From assembly GCA_900660155.1 (NCBI GenBank), contig CABFPE010000205.1, forward strand, positions 888,726 to 952,725: DNA of 64,000 nt. The letters are read 5' to 3'. Position numbers and translations under genes: made by a program. This document shows positions 33,877-46,319 of this stretch, one piece after another. The stretch's first letter is position 1. Each line of letters opens with the position of its first letter. A model generated the notes under the pieces. That model ran no database searches and was not told where the DNA came from. It saw nothing but the letters and a program-made list of their open reading frames with translations. The DNA comes from Hofstenia miamia. Lineage: Eukaryota > Xenacoelomorpha > Acoela > Hofsteniidae.

Positions 33877-33905
33877 CAAGGGCGTAGCCAGGATTTCCAT
33901 TTGTT
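33877..33905 (+). mobile_element. Orphan hAT terminus
   Basis: CAAGGGCGTAGCCAGGATTT matches the widespread hAT end CAxGGGCGTAGCCAGGATTT. It is followed by a single N at 33929 and a (TA)n run (33930-33976); the partner end was not found. Confidence 0.5.
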
Positions 33906-33929
33906 GCAATTTTTTTGCACAAATGACGN

Positions 33930-33962
<33 letters not shown>

Positions 33963-34423
33963 CATATATATATATTATTTGCTACTAAGGTTCGAATAAG
34001 AAGTGGTTAATTTCTTGAAATGGTCATTGTGCATTATGCTTATGCTCTACACGTTTTATTATTATTTATGCGTACCATTAACATTGGTTCCCACATCAGC
34101 CCCACCCGCAGGTTGTGCAATGAAAAGCCTTGCTTACGCTTTTGAAGCCACACTGTTTAAGGATTCTTATTGAGTTGGCATGTATAAATCGCATCTGCCA
34201 TGGCAAACTAGCTTTGTCCTTCCACATACTTTTCCCATTCACTTAACAAACTGAATTTAATCTAATCACCAGCGCTGGATATTTTTATTGTTGAAAAAAT
34301 AATTTTGTACATTTAAGCATTGTAAAAGGTAGCAAAAAATTTACAGATATTATATTTATCCTGCTTGTATAAGCCGCACCATGAAATTTTTAACAAAATT
34401 TTAGGTTCAAATGTGCAGCCTAT

Positions 34424-34475
34424 ACCGGGGGCCTACCCAGGATTTTCTGACGGAGGGCGGCATCATTGTTATTCC
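34424..34475 (+). mobile_element. Orphan hAT terminus
   Basis: CGGGGGCCTACCCAGGATTT then CTGACGGAGGGCGGC is a variant of the same hAT end type as at 33877, in the same direction about 550 bp away. Confidence 0.45.
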
Positions 34476-34833
34476 CTAATGCGGGGCTAAGCCCCGCGAA
34501 AATTTATGAAGATATTGAGAAAATAGACCGTAAAAAATGCATTTCACGATCCTAGGTTTTAAATTTTTCAATTGTTTACGAATTTTTTTTTGATTTATCC
34601 AGTCAAAATTAAATTTGGAAACCTATATTTCAAATATAGTGATATTTCAGTTATAGTGATTTCTCCAGAACCTGATGTGATACAACAAAATGGTTTACAG
34701 ATTTGAAATCAGCATTGAAATCTCACTTAGAAAAAAATAATTTGAAATCAAGTCTAATAATGCAATTAGCTGATGTAGAGCAACATTGTCGTTATCAGCT
34801 AATGGGTTGTATTTCCTGATGTACTCAATTATA

Positions 34834-35976
34834 CTTCATTGCAAAAAAATGAGACTTAGGAAAATTTATTTTTCTAAAAAAACGGTTAGAGATACGTACA
34901 GTACACGAACTTTTTTTTGCTTGAGTTAGTTGTGACAAACGTATTAGATCAACAGTTAAAGATGAACAAACTTTCCGTTGTTTTCGATACATTTCGATAC
35001 ACGTTTGGAAATCGATTTCATTAAATTTGTTCTTGTCTCTGTCATGATTGTATGGTGAGATTCTTGAACATAATCGATCAATTCTGGTTTCGTATTCTCA
35101 ACATAATCCTTAAATACCTCCAGACATTTTCCACAAGATTAATGTCGGGAGAATTCAAGGCTCCGCGATAATTTGACATTACTTCTGAATATTAATTTTA
35201 CCTGGCCCATCCAGAATTTTCAAATAAAATCCTCTAAAAGATAAAGCGCCCCATACCATGATTTTAGGGCTGAATTTCGGCCATTTTTTCATTGGCTTGA
35301 TGCTGTTTGCCGAGCACCATTGTGATACTTTATTGCGGTGTAGCTGGAAAAGTATTCATCTGTGAAAAAAACACCCATAAAAAGGAAATTTCTCCAGGTC
35401 TGCGAGAATTCCATCCTTTTTTCTTCATGAAGAAGTGTGATGTCGGGTACAATTTTGGTAATTTGTTTCGAAATACCGGAGGATTTTAGCAATCTGTAAA
35501 CTGTTGAACTATCCACAGATATTTGAGTTTGTTCTACAAATGCGTCCCGTACATTTTAGCTAGAAAAAGTTGGGTTACCAAGAGCAATTTGCCAAAATCG
35601 TATTCTATCCAATTCAGACAGTTTTGACGGTCTTCCACTTCCACTTCGCCTTCTTAGTGTTTCACTAGAATCTTGATGTTCCTGTGAAAGGTAGCTTTGG
35701 GCATACCAGAAAATCTCATGATTTGTTGTCCCGTTGACAAACAGAAATTCAAGACTATCTCTACGTGCTTGCATGTTTTGTGAACAACAACGTTAAAATA
35801 CATGTTTGCGGTGTGTTTGATAACTATTTCCATGCAAAACTACTAAACGGTAGGAACGTTACACGTACTTAAACTTTTGCTTTTACTGTTTTCTTGTTGA
35901 ACATATCAATAACGAGACATTAAAAAATGTAAAATTCTGTTTCAAAAAAAGTGAGTCTCATTTTTTTGCAATGTAG
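34834..35976 (-). mobile_element. Tc1-like transposon with both ends
   Basis: 1143 bp flanked by TA on both sides (34832-34833 and 35977-35978). Inverted ends are CTTCATTGCAAAAAAATGAG (left) and CTACATTGCAAAAAAATGAG (right, read inward), matching at 19 of 20. Transposase is on the minus strand: RRSGSGRPSKLSELDRIRFW (N-terminal helix-turn-helix linker), STVYRLLKSSGISKQ, and PDINLVENVWRYLKDYVEN near the C-terminus. Reading frames are broken in several places, so it is inactive, but the element is full length for the family. Confidence 0.88.
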
Positions 35977-36000
35977 TATAAGGTAGCCATCGTTCAGGGA

Positions 36001-36789
36001 GCGCAGACAAATATCTCCACAGAACTTTGATACCTACGATTGGAAAATATTATGCTTAAAATACTTGAATCATGAAACATGACAGACGACAATTCTTTGA
36101 TAATTTCTTAAAACTGGAATTTTTTAGTGAATGGGAAGTCATTTAGTGAATTCGTAAAGAGTTAACTTTGTATTTTCAAACAGCAAAACACAAATAGAGA
36201 TTTCAATATTTTCACTAAAAGCCTGGCTCCGATTGTATTAATAAAATAAAAAGGATACATTCTTTCTGCATTATACATTGTCTATATAGCATTGTAGGGA
36301 GATATTTTTTGACATCACATGCATTAAATGAGGATCCCTTCAGTAAGGGTCAATGGGACAGCAAACATAAAGAGATCCACAGCAAAAATCTGTAGCTGAA
36401 CAACGCCACAACACGAATCTCCTTTGTAACAATAATTGACAATAGAACACTACCTAAGAATTGTAATAGAAACCAAAATATATAGCGACGCCTGCAGCAG
36501 TAATAATAACAGTTAATGTGAAGAGTTGCCAAAAAATTTTCCGTTTTTGCTATACTAAGTTTTTGAACTAGGATTTAGTTCCTTTATTTGACTTATTGTA
36601 AAAGATCAACATTTCCAAATATCAGTGATATTTAAAATTTTGCTAGATTATAATCTAAAAAGACTGATTGATGACCAATTTCAATAAATTAATTCAAATT
36701 CTTTGAGAAATATTCACACATTAAGTACCAAGACACCACTAAATATAAATAATTGACGACAAGATCAACTTCTTCCCTCTATAATATGT
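36001..36789. other. GPCR-1 intron, nothing recognised
   Basis: AT-rich stretch after the Tc1 element; small open frames lack family signatures. Confidence 0.45.
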
Positions 36790-36795
36790 ACTACC

Positions 36796-36844
36796 TTAGC
36801 CCTAATCCCAACCTAACCCTCAGCTTAACCCAAACCATAACCCA
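36796..36844. repeat. Degenerate telomere-like tract
   Basis: TTAGCCCTAATCCC, AACCTAACCCTCAG and CTTAACCCAAACCATAACCC: a degraded CCCTAA-type array of about 50 bp. It may be an interstitial telomeric repeat or a simple C-rich repeat. Confidence 0.4.
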
Positions 36845-39288
36845 TGAAAGTGATTGCCTTTGATAAGGTGGTAGAACACTTACATTCCAAGGTCATCATT
36901 GATCTTCCTAGCCACCAGGAATGTATACAGGGAGAGAATTCATTTAATAACTGTACTGAAATCAAACTTCTAGGACCAATGCTTTAGGAGAATGATAATC
37001 TTTGTGGATTGAGTTTGGCCAAAGGTTTTGAATTTTAACCTCCTGCGACCCATATCTGTTGTTTTGAATTTTCAACAAATTGTGGGGTATCACAATTTTT
37101 GTATAAGTGAAAAGCAAAAGATACATTATACATGTTCTTACTGCACATTTTAAATATGATTATTGTAGTTTTCGACCTGTGCAAGCCACTTAGTTGTAGT
37201 ACCACTATTGGTTTTTCAGAAAAGCCCTAAATTTTTTGACAAAATAACTATGGCAAAAATCAAATTTTTTTTGAAATTTATCAGAATAAATAACTAAAAA
37301 TAATTTTTGAAGTTAATTAATGCTAAATATCTTTCTTTGAAACTCACTTCCCTCTTATCAAGATTAGCGACCATGTGGATGTTAAGTGTCGATATCACTT
37401 CTTCTGTACATATGGTAATTAACCAAATTGACCCCAGTCTATTTTTGCAAAAAACAATTAGAATATCTTTCAAAACTGTAAGACTTGATTTAGACAATGG
37501 CACATGTTTGACCTGCACTAAAAATGCATTGCCGTGGCGTTTAGGCAGTGTGTTGGAATGATTAGAAAGTGTATGTCTATGAATTTAGTCATAAGATTTG
37601 TAATTATTTATAAACTGTATTAGAAAATATGTTAAGAAATATGTACTTTGTGCTATTGAAGATTTAATGAGCAAACCAATATATTTTTAAACTACAAACA
37701 TATTTTGTGAGTCCATAAATTTTACCACTAAAAAATGGATTTTAACCAGTACAGTTTCTTTGCAAGAAAAAATTTTATATTGCTGCACAATTGCCAGATA
37801 TAGAGATAATGGATTTTTAGAATTATCTTTTTGATAAAAAGTTCATAAAATTCATCCCCTTAGAATAGGTGTTTTTGATCATCATGCATAATGTAATGAA
37901 GCAAGAAATTTGATTTGATTTTTGCAATTCCAAATTGTTTAATTTTAACAATAGACTTATAGATTACTATTGAGTGGACTTCTTACTTCATACATTTTTC
38001 AGCTTAATTTTTCATAATTTAAGTGTGGGTACTTTAGGCTCAAACTGTGGGCCTCACTACATTGAAATAAATCTATGTTTTTGTGAGAAACTGAATTTTC
38101 ACAATGTGATTTTGGTTTTGACGTTTTCCAAATGATACTAGGTCGGATTTATTTGCGAAAGTATTCACCTGTTTTTTCTCAATTGACAGCAAAATATAAA
38201 TTTAATAGTTCTTTGTAGAAAATAAAATGTGTGTCTGTAACAGAAGTTTGAAGTCGTATATAATTAATTATAATGTATTGACAATAGCTAAACTTCAGAA
38301 TGTAATATACACTAATACATGTAACATACTGCTTATAAATTCGACCAGCGTTACAGTCTACAAGTTTTGCTCAGGATTTTGTTAGTCATTATTAGCAGTT
38401 TTGATGCATTTCGTCAGATTTTGTACTTGATGGAGTATTCTATACTGGCACGCTATTTGATTTTAAGTAAATTGTATTGTAAATGTTATGTAATACAATT
38501 TTATTGCTATATTTCATTATCGTAGAAACAATAGTAGCAGACTATCACAAGAATGTCATGTAAGAAAAGTTTAGAAAACAAAGTTCCATGGCGTTGTTGT
38601 TGGGTTTTAATGTGGAAGGCAGTATTGTTGTATCATATTTGGTCAATTCTCCCGTTGTCTGATTCTGTTGGACGGTTTTATTCTGAGCAACAACAACAAA
38701 AAGACTTCAATTTCTAACAAAAATAAAATGACAATAGATGTATTAATTATAACAACCTTTTTACATAAAGTTTCCCAGTGTGGAAAATACTTAGTGTCAA
38801 TAAATAATCATTTTTGTCAAATGATTTAGAACGCATATATATTTGAACTCGTCTTATGGGTAATATATGTCAAGCAATTTTTTTTAATGATGTTTTGATG
38901 TTACACTTGCAATTTCTAGTTTTAACTATCATTTTTTTAATATTCTTAGTGTTCTTAGACAAAATTGTATTGAACATTGATATTAATTTTAATGTTTATT
39001 TTCTGATTTCAATAAAAAAAACGCATCGCTTTTATATAAACATTAAAATTCATTATTAGAATAGGTTTGCTTATAACTTTACATAAAAAAGATCTTAAAA
39101 TTGTATACTTTATTGTAAACGTAAATTTTGTTGTTTTTTAGATTTTGAAGTTAAAAAAATGGAATAGTTCATTATTAAGGACTATTATACAATAGGTTGA
39201 AATAATCTCAGGACATTGCCAAATTTTCATTTGACCTTATATTATCTTTTACAATTTAAGATTTGCGATGAAATAAGATATTATTATA
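36845..39288. other. GPCR-1 intron, nothing recognised
   Basis: About 2.4 kb of AT-rich DNA with no exon, RNA or bounded element that I can support. Confidence 0.45.
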
Positions 39289-39778
39289 CAGTACCGGCTA
39301 TAAGTATTAAACCTTCATCTTAGCAATGTATTTCTGCAATTAGGAATACAAAACAATTTTGATTTTTATCTATTCGCTAAATTTTGACACTGTGAAATCA
39401 ATTTTGCATGTAAATTTTTAATCAGAAATTTAGTTTTCATCTTTTCATCACATGCATCTGTGAAGGAACACCCTAAAAAATATCTCCATAAATATGCATA
39501 CTATGTAAATTATAGTGAAAAAATCGAATTGAGTGTCAAATTTTACTATATTTTAAAAGTTTTGCATAAATGTATTCTTTTGTCTCAAAAATATTACCAC
39601 TGAAATTTTGCTAAAATCCCATTACATTAATTGAATTTACATCAAAATTTGTGATATAATAAAATTTTTACAAATTTGCATTCTTAATATTTCCAAATCT
39701 TCTGAATGAATTCGTGCACAAAATTATCGTGTTAATCCATTTTGAAGATGAGTGTTACAATACTTATGATCGGGACTG
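39289..39778. mobile_element. Tc1-type MITE
   Basis: 490 bp flanked by TA (39287-39288 and 39779-39780). Left end CAGTACCGGCTATAAGTATT, right end read inward CAGTCCCGATCATAAGTATT; they match at about 17 of 20, and CTCATCTT-like sequence follows both. No transposase remains. CAGT...ATAAGTATT ends are typical of Tc1-family elements. Confidence 0.82.
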
Positions 39779-40260
39779 TACTTATTATTATTAAGTATTA
39801 CTTAACAAACCCAACTGTTCTGATGAAATCTAAGCTAATATTTATACCAAGTAGAAGCCAAAATCATGTGGGTTCGTTGCGTGGAATTATTCCCTAGCTC
39901 GTCACTGGGCTAAAAATGACACTATTTCAAAATTGAAGAGGTTTACAAAAACAGCCGTAAGAACTTGTTTACAATTTAAATCAAGTAGCTTTAGCTGTCA
40001 ATTGAAAAAAATGGCAAAAATGTGGTTGATTTCAACAATCCCTGTAGAATTAATATAGTATAGGTTTCCAGAATTACCATTATGTTTGCTACACAAAATT
40101 CTTAAGTTTGGCTTTTCCAATGACCGTACACATTATTCTTTGACAAACAGGAAATAGACATTGAAAAAGTATTAACATTTTGACGGGTTCTAGAAACTGT
40201 ACTCAAATTTCAAAATAGTTGTTTAAAAGATATAGCACCACCTTTGCTATTTTATATATA

Positions 40261-40842
40261 GGTTGTCCTATAAAAAATTTGCGTATTTTCTTTTATAATT
40301 TTATTGATATGAAATATTCTATTGTTAAAAAGATATATAACCTTCTTGAAGAATATGGTTGCCTTTTTTGAAGATCACCCACGTGGTATTCAACGACAAA
40401 ACATAGTAATCGTTCAGGACAACACCAGACGCCACGCCTCCAGAGCGACAACAACTCATCTAACAGATAACTTCATCAAGTTGATGAAGCAACCACCGAA
40501 CTCGTCTGACACTAATCTTTGTGATCGGTATCTCGTTGCAAGATTATAATCACTGCGAACCGGTAATTTTGCTGTCAGAGAAGATGTTGTTAGATTTTTT
40601 GGATGAACAAATGCCTCATTTCACTCGTCATGAAATGAGTAGGGCTTTGGAGGAACTGATTGTTGTTCTCAACAAAATTGTTGAAAATGATGGAAACGAT
40701 ATTTAAATAACAGTTGTATTTACTAATATCAATATTTGTTACTCATTCCACTCAAATATATTATAAATATTACGGAACTAAAAACGCTTTTTTAAATTTT
40801 CTATAAAACCAAAAAAAAAACTGAGTTTCTTATCGGACAACC
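40261..40842 (+). mobile_element. Short mariner-like element with both ends
   Basis: 582 bp with TA on both sides (40259-40260 and 40843-40844). Left end GGTTGTCCTATAAAAAATTT, right end read inward GGTTGTCCGATAAGAAACTC. It keeps only the C-terminal part of a transposase, so it is an internal deletion of a longer element. Confidence 0.85.
40358..40706 (+). pseudogene. Mariner-family transposase C-terminus
   Basis: Reads NIVIVQDNTRRHASRAT (the (V)QDNA..H second catalytic Asp block), LMKQPPNSSDTNLCDRYLVA (QPPYSPDLNLCD, including the third acidic position), then in another frame DFLDEQMPHFTRHEMSRALE to the stop. The first catalytic Asp and DNA-binding domain are deleted and a frame change lies near 40545. 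Confidence 0.75.
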
Positions 40843-41021
40843 TATGTTTCAAAATTTTTGCAAAAATATATATCAGCGTTGGAATCTATTTCCTACTTCA
40901 GTGTTAGGAACAGTTGCGGCTGAGTGAATTTTGTTTAGGTGGGCAAGTTTATATAATGTCCAGCATATTAACTTTGCTGCTTAAATTACAAAGCATAGAG
41001 AAGTTTCTTCTGGAAATTTGT

Positions 41022-41035
41022 TATATATATACATA

Positions 41036-41075
<40 letters not shown>
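41022..41075. repeat. (TA)n microsatellite
   Basis: TA run with ACATATATATGT interruption, 200 bp before GPCR-1 exon 2. Confidence 0.9.
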
Positions 41076-41078
<3 letters not shown>

Positions 41079-41273
41079 CTAGAGCAAAAAGTTTTTATCA
41101 GTATACATAGACAATAGCTGTATATTTTATAATATATAAAACCCATTTATCGAAAACGATTTCTTTAAGTTTTTCTCAAAGAAAATTTCTGAATATTCTA
41201 AAAGTTACAATGGCTTTTGTATACCTATATAGTAATTAGGTTATCTAAAGAAGGGTGATAAAATTATTTTTAG

Positions 41274-41941
41274 GATATGACGTGAAACACTACAATAGCG
41301 TGGTTTGCAAATTGTTTGAATTTTCATTCACGATGATATTTAGTGGGAGTATCTGGCAAGTACTTTTGTTGACATGTGAACGATTTGCGGCTGTTAAATA
41401 TCCGATTTTGTTCAAAAAATATGTTAAATCCGTGCATGCTTATGGATGCTCATTTGTGATTATCATATTCGAACTAATCCTTAACTTACCAATTGCACAT
41501 TATTTTGGAATAAGTGAAAATTTATGTGTTGGGCTTACGAGTTTGTTCCTCTATGAAGAATACATGATAATTGAGCAATATCTACTTAACAGAGTTTTCC
41601 CGCTTATAATTTTATTGTTTGGAAACTTTGAAATTTTAAGGCAGATGAGGAAATGGGTAAGACATAGAAAAAATAATACCACAAACGAAATGCAAGCTAC
41701 TGTTGTGTTTATTGCGATTTCAACGACATTTCTCATCAATATTATTTTGGGAAGCTATTTGGACTATATTGGACTTAATGTTAAAATAAATAATACTGCT
41801 GATCTAGCTTATCAGTATTTGATATTTTCTGTTGTAAATTGTACAGCAATAACTAGCAGCACCCTAAACTTTTTCTTCTATTTGTTTGCAGCAAAATATT
41901 TTCGTGAAAATCTATTTAGGCTTCTATTATGTAAATCCTAA
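41274..41941 (+). CDS. GPCR-1, second coding exon (TM3-TM7)
   Basis: Acceptor TTTTTAG then GATATGACG; the first two bases complete Gly78. Encodes 221 residues and a stop. TM3 starts at Cys (VVCKL) and ends with CERF in place of D/ERY; ICL2 is AAVKYPIL; ECL2 has Cys in SENLCVGL, the disulfide partner; TM5 has the conserved Pro (NRVFPLIILL); TM6 lacks CWxP; TM7 ends NFFFYLFAAKYF where NPxxY is expected, with Pro replaced by Phe as in several peptide receptor groups. Helix 8 YFRENLFRLLL follows. The receptor is a plasma-membrane protein; all seven helices are present and the frame is open. About 70 per cent like GPCR-2. Confidence 0.92.
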
Positions 41942-42924
41942 TCTTTGACGTTAAACAGCCTGATGTTCACTTAAGGAACCAAATCGTTTCTCTAATTCTG
42001 CTACTTATTTTCTCCAAGCCCATTAGGAAGATTTTAAATCGTGAGGCATGCGCACATCTATTGTTGAACTAACTTGTTTGAAAGTATTGTTGAAAATTTG
42101 TGCTAAACTGTATTTCTGTGTCTAAATTTCTTGAAAAGATAACAATATTCTTTGAAATTTCAATTTGTTAAAAGCTTTCCTTTCTTTTTATTCTTAATAT
42201 CTAATGTGCAGGTTAATATAAGATTTAAAGCCGATGACATCAGCAACGAACTTTAACTGTTATTACAAGTAGATAGTCCCCAAAACCAATTGAGGTGCAA
42301 TGCGAGCAATGCCATAGGTCGCAGCACTCCTCAATGGAACAACACGGTTTAGGAGCGAAAGTGAAAGAAGAACAGCTTGCTTTCTGGCGTTGTTTTCAGA
42401 TTGTAGAAATTTTCATTAGCTTTGAGTTATCAGTGCTTAAATATTTTTTCCAATATCATCAAAAATTTTCTAAAATTCCCTTGGTTGTTTAAAGTTAAGG
42501 AATATTCAATCCGATTGTAACATTGATTTGGGTGCTAAATTATATGCTGATTGCACAAACTGACTATTAAATATTTTGTTGTTTATATTTACTTTCGAAA
42601 ATTTATAATATTTATGTAACCATTTCAATATGAATAAATTTAATTTACTACAATAATATAATTCATTTTACCATGTTAAATTGTAGTAGTCGTTTTTGTC
42701 TATCTGGGATTCTAAGTTTCAATTTACAGAAATTAATAGTTAACTGTTCAGATCAATTTACTTTGTAAGAAATTATAACATGTGATTGCTACAAAGATGA
42801 GTTACACTTATTCCCATAAACTCTATTGGAATTTTTTTCACCAAACTTGATGAGTTATAAAACTGTATTCAATAAAATGATGGAAATGCTTAATTTTCCT
42901 AAGAGTTTTTGAAGTAGTTTCCAT

Positions 42925-43290
42925 CAGTGATGGACAAGGGCAAAGATTTATTGCGTTAAAGACAGCCCGAATACATTTGCCGCCCGAATGGTCCGAATTA
43001 GAAGTATATCAGTCCGAAATTCCCGTAATTAGAAATGTTAGATTAGAACGACTTTGAAATTGCAAATCATCATACGTATTCAATTCATTAGATAGGTCTA
43101 CAGCTATAAGCTTATCCTACAATTACATACCATGTTTTAAAAAATCAAATCATACTATCAGAAAAAATTATGTAATTCAAAATTTCAACAGAGTTGACTT
43201 AAAGGCATTGCTAATCAATTGAACCGGCACCTTTTTGATGACTTTCTCAGACCTGTAGTGCTGAAATCTCTTTCCCGTTGAGCGCATAAA
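42925..43290 (-). mobile_element. hAT remnant
   Basis: CAGTGATGGACAAGGGCAAA at 42925 looks like a hAT end, followed by repeated CCCGAA/GTCCGAA units. On the minus strand near 43290-43220, CAQRERDFSTTGLRKSSKR resembles the ER.FS..G....KR dimerisation block of hAT transposases. The right end was not found and the coding remnant is short, so this is moderate evidence. Confidence 0.45.
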
Positions 43291-43642
43291 TATCGCTATA
43301 GAGCTATTATAAAAGCACCAAATTTAGTAAAATAATGATTTAAGGCACTAGATTTATTTAAAATACGGCCTGACTCGTTGTCCATCTATTGTTGGCATAT
43401 TTTGAATACCCCAATGTTTAGGAAATTCGAAATGTATAACCTCTTTTTTAGTTTCTACAATTCGATACAACAGACAGTATATGATTTGCAAAATATGTAA
43501 AGGACAGTACCATTTCGAGATGTACTTAAAAATGTGAAAGATGTTTCAAAGAATTGTTTCATTGGAAAGTTCAAAGTGGTTCTTGCACCAAATTTTGTGA
43601 ATGGCAACGCATTAATTATATAAATAGATAATTAGATTTAAA

Positions 43643-43747
43643 CATATATATATANNNNNNNNNNNNNNNNNNNNNNNNNNNNNNNNNNNNNNNNNNNNNN
43701 NNNNNNNNNNNNNNNNNNNNNNNNNNNNNNNNNNNNNNNNNNNNNNN

Positions 43748-43780
<33 letters not shown>
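43643..43780. repeat. (TA)n repeat with assembly gap
   Basis: TA repeats on both sides of 93 N (43655-43747), so the gap is an unresolved microsatellite. Confidence 0.95.
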
Positions 43781-43783
<3 letters not shown>

Positions 43784-44241
43784 GGCATCGGCGAGATTAG
43801 ATACTACGCTATCACTGTGTTTATGCTTTTCTATATTGCTAACTATGATGATGCTAGAATATATATATTATAGACAAAAATGAAGGCGCGAAGCACAAGA
43901 AACACTATAGGACTGAAAATCTTTACTGTTTGCAAAGGAGATACTTTAAAGCTAGAAGTATAATTAACAAATAAAATTTTCATTTTTTTCAATTGAATGC
44001 ATTATGCTTTTAAAGATGCATTTTCGAGAATATCAAATATTAAATGATTATAAGCAAAGACTTCATATTTATAGGCTTTTTCAGTAGATATCAAAGATAT
44101 TTGCATTGATTAGTTTACATTACAACAATGTTCTTAATTAAAATTTAAGAACAATGTGCCTTAAAAATTCGTAAAAATAGTTTTCTAACCAAAGAAAATA
44201 AAATAAATTTAGCATTTAATTTTTTAATTGAGACTTTATCA

Positions 44242-44245
<4 letters not shown>

Positions 44246-44279
<34 letters not shown>
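44246..44279. repeat. (TA)n microsatellite
   Basis: Pure TA run immediately left of the CCGGTTAA-type hAT remnant. Confidence 0.9.
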
Positions 44280-44280
<1 letters not shown>

Positions 44281-44714
44281 CTGAAATCAGGTTAAAATCC
44301 GGTTAAGAAACTCTTTTTTGATTTTCAAAATCTATTAATTACAATGATTGCAGTATTATGAAATAATAAAAACCTTGACAACTGCTGCAAGAATTCCTAC
44401 TTGTTGTCAGTCTAGTCTGAATCTACATTTTGCCATTCAAATCATGGAATTGCAATAATAAAAAATTATCAAATTTAAGAGAAAATGCTGCATCGACTGC
44501 AAAACGTTTGAATTCGCATTGTTGTTGCTAGACCATTGTTCATTTAGATGAAGATCTACATTTTTTATTCTATTCAATTTTGTCTAACATTTTTTTCATT
44601 AAAGTGTGATAGACTTCAAGTTCAGAATAGCCTAATAACTTACGGAAAATCTGCGATAAAATTCCTCACAATTGACAAATTTGATATGTTATTGAACAAT
44701 CTATACTTTCAGAG

Positions 44715-44768
<54 letters not shown>

Positions 44769-44960
44769 CATTAATTTTATGTTAACACTTACGAATATGC
44801 CAATTTCATTTTGAAAAATAGAAATAGAATATATTTTTCTTTAAATTTGAACATGATGCTAATTTTTAAAGATCCGGTTAAAACCGGTTAAAATTCGGTT
44901 AAGTTTAGAAAAATCCTGTCCGGTTAAGCCGGATAAAGCATATGGTGATGCACACCACTC
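44280..44960. mobile_element. hAT-like element with CCGGTTAA subterminal repeats
   Basis: Left side has AGGTTAAAATCCGGTTAAG; right side has CCGGTTAAAACCGGTTAAAA, then GTCCGGTTAAGCCGG, ending GCACACCACTC. Read inward the right end is GAGTGGTGTGCATCACC, like the CAGTGGTGTG hAT end. A (TA)n run (44717-44763) lies inside. The left terminus merges with a TA repeat. Confidence 0.6.
44717..44763. repeat. (TA)n microsatellite
   Basis: Pure TA run of about 47 bp inside the hAT-like element. Confidence 0.95.
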
Positions 44961-45657
44961 ATATATATATATATATATTCATTTACATAGATTAAAAATA
45001 TTCTACGCATTACAACTAAAGTCCATGTGCCATAAGACAAAGAAAAATATTTATCTAATGACAGTATTTTATGCAATTTTATAAGCAACAAAACATATGC
45101 GTCCTTTTCAATAACATATTCACAAGGAAAACAAGCATTATGCATAGAAGCAGGTTGGTACCTTTTGCCAAACATGATTTACGTAAAACCGACAAAGACT
45201 TTCTTAAGACTGACATCATACAATTTCTCTGTCTTAATTTTTTTCAAATATTCATGAATAATATCTAAGAGCAATAACACGAGAAGAGACATCAAAATGT
45301 AGTGTTTTGGTTTCAAAAATCCATAAAATTTATAGATTTAATCTCCCCTGAATGCTTAAATGTTTGATTTCATTTCATAAAAAAGTATTACATAATTAAT
45401 TTGATGTATATATAATTGAATTTTTGTCCCTTTTGATATTATTGATTTTAATGCCTTATCCATGCTTATTTTAAGCAACAAATTGTGCAATGAAGATTTT
45501 AAGAAAGTGCTGGTTGGTTCTAAATAAATCATTGCTGGCAAAAGGACCAACCATAAAAACAAACAGGAATATAAATGAAATTAATTGATACCGCAGACAT
45601 CTATACCCGCCAATATTCACCAAAAGAATCAAAATTAAGCACAAATCTGTCTCAAAC

Positions 45658-45695
45658 CAGGGATGCACTCGACGGGGGAAGCAGACGGACCTCAT
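45658..45695 (+). mobile_element. Orphan hAT-like terminus
   Basis: CAGGGATGCACTCGACGGGG begins a GC-rich islet, similar in its first seven bases to the element at 29039. Partner end not found. Confidence 0.35.
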
Positions 45696-46062
45696 CTCCC
45701 AACTTATTTAGTTTTAAAATTTTGGGAGACGCCAATTTTATTTTTTTAACAATTCATAATTTGTTACAGAAGGTAAAAATTTAACTATTAACAGTCATTT
45801 ACATAGAGTTAATAGTTCCGTCGTTGTGAGTTTTGCAACATGAAAGGCAATCAATTGAAGCATTTTATATTTTTATATATTTGCATAAGATTTTAAATAA
45901 ATTGGTACTTATCATAAAAAAATGCTTAAACTAACTTTGAATCATTTTGAAATTACTTAGATAACTTATATAGCGCTTTTAAATTTAACTTAAAATTTCT
46001 ATTACTATCCTCATCGAATATTGATATACATAATCTTACAATTTGTTTGGTAATTAGACAAA

Positions 46063-46065
<3 letters not shown>

Positions 46066-46104
<39 letters not shown>
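46066..46104. repeat. (TA)n microsatellite
   Basis: Pure TA run. Confidence 0.95.
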
Positions 46105-46108
<4 letters not shown>

Positions 46109-46241
46109 TTTCAATTATTTTCTTTGTATGTCTCTATATACAGAAAAACGCAAAATTGTATTTTCGCTCGTCCTTGCAAATGCTGAATCCTGTGTAATTT
46201 CAGAGATAAAAATGGATAGTTGGCCTTGGACTGTTCACCAT

Positions 46242-46268
46242 CAGCGATTGAGGGGGCTCAAGTCCCTC
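46242..46268 (+). mobile_element. Orphan hAT-like terminus
   Basis: CAGCGATTGAGGGGGCTCAA then GTCCCTC, a GC-rich islet of hAT-end type. Low certainty; no partner. Confidence 0.3.
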
Positions 46269-46319
46269 TTTTCTTTATTTGCCTCAAACAAAAATTATTT
46301 AGCCAAGATTTGCTAGCAT

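Noticed and set aside
42395-42495. Weak similarity to 8660-8770 (GAGTTAT.AGTGCTTAAA)
   Set aside because: Suggestive of a dispersed repeat but too short and diverged to claim without alignment.
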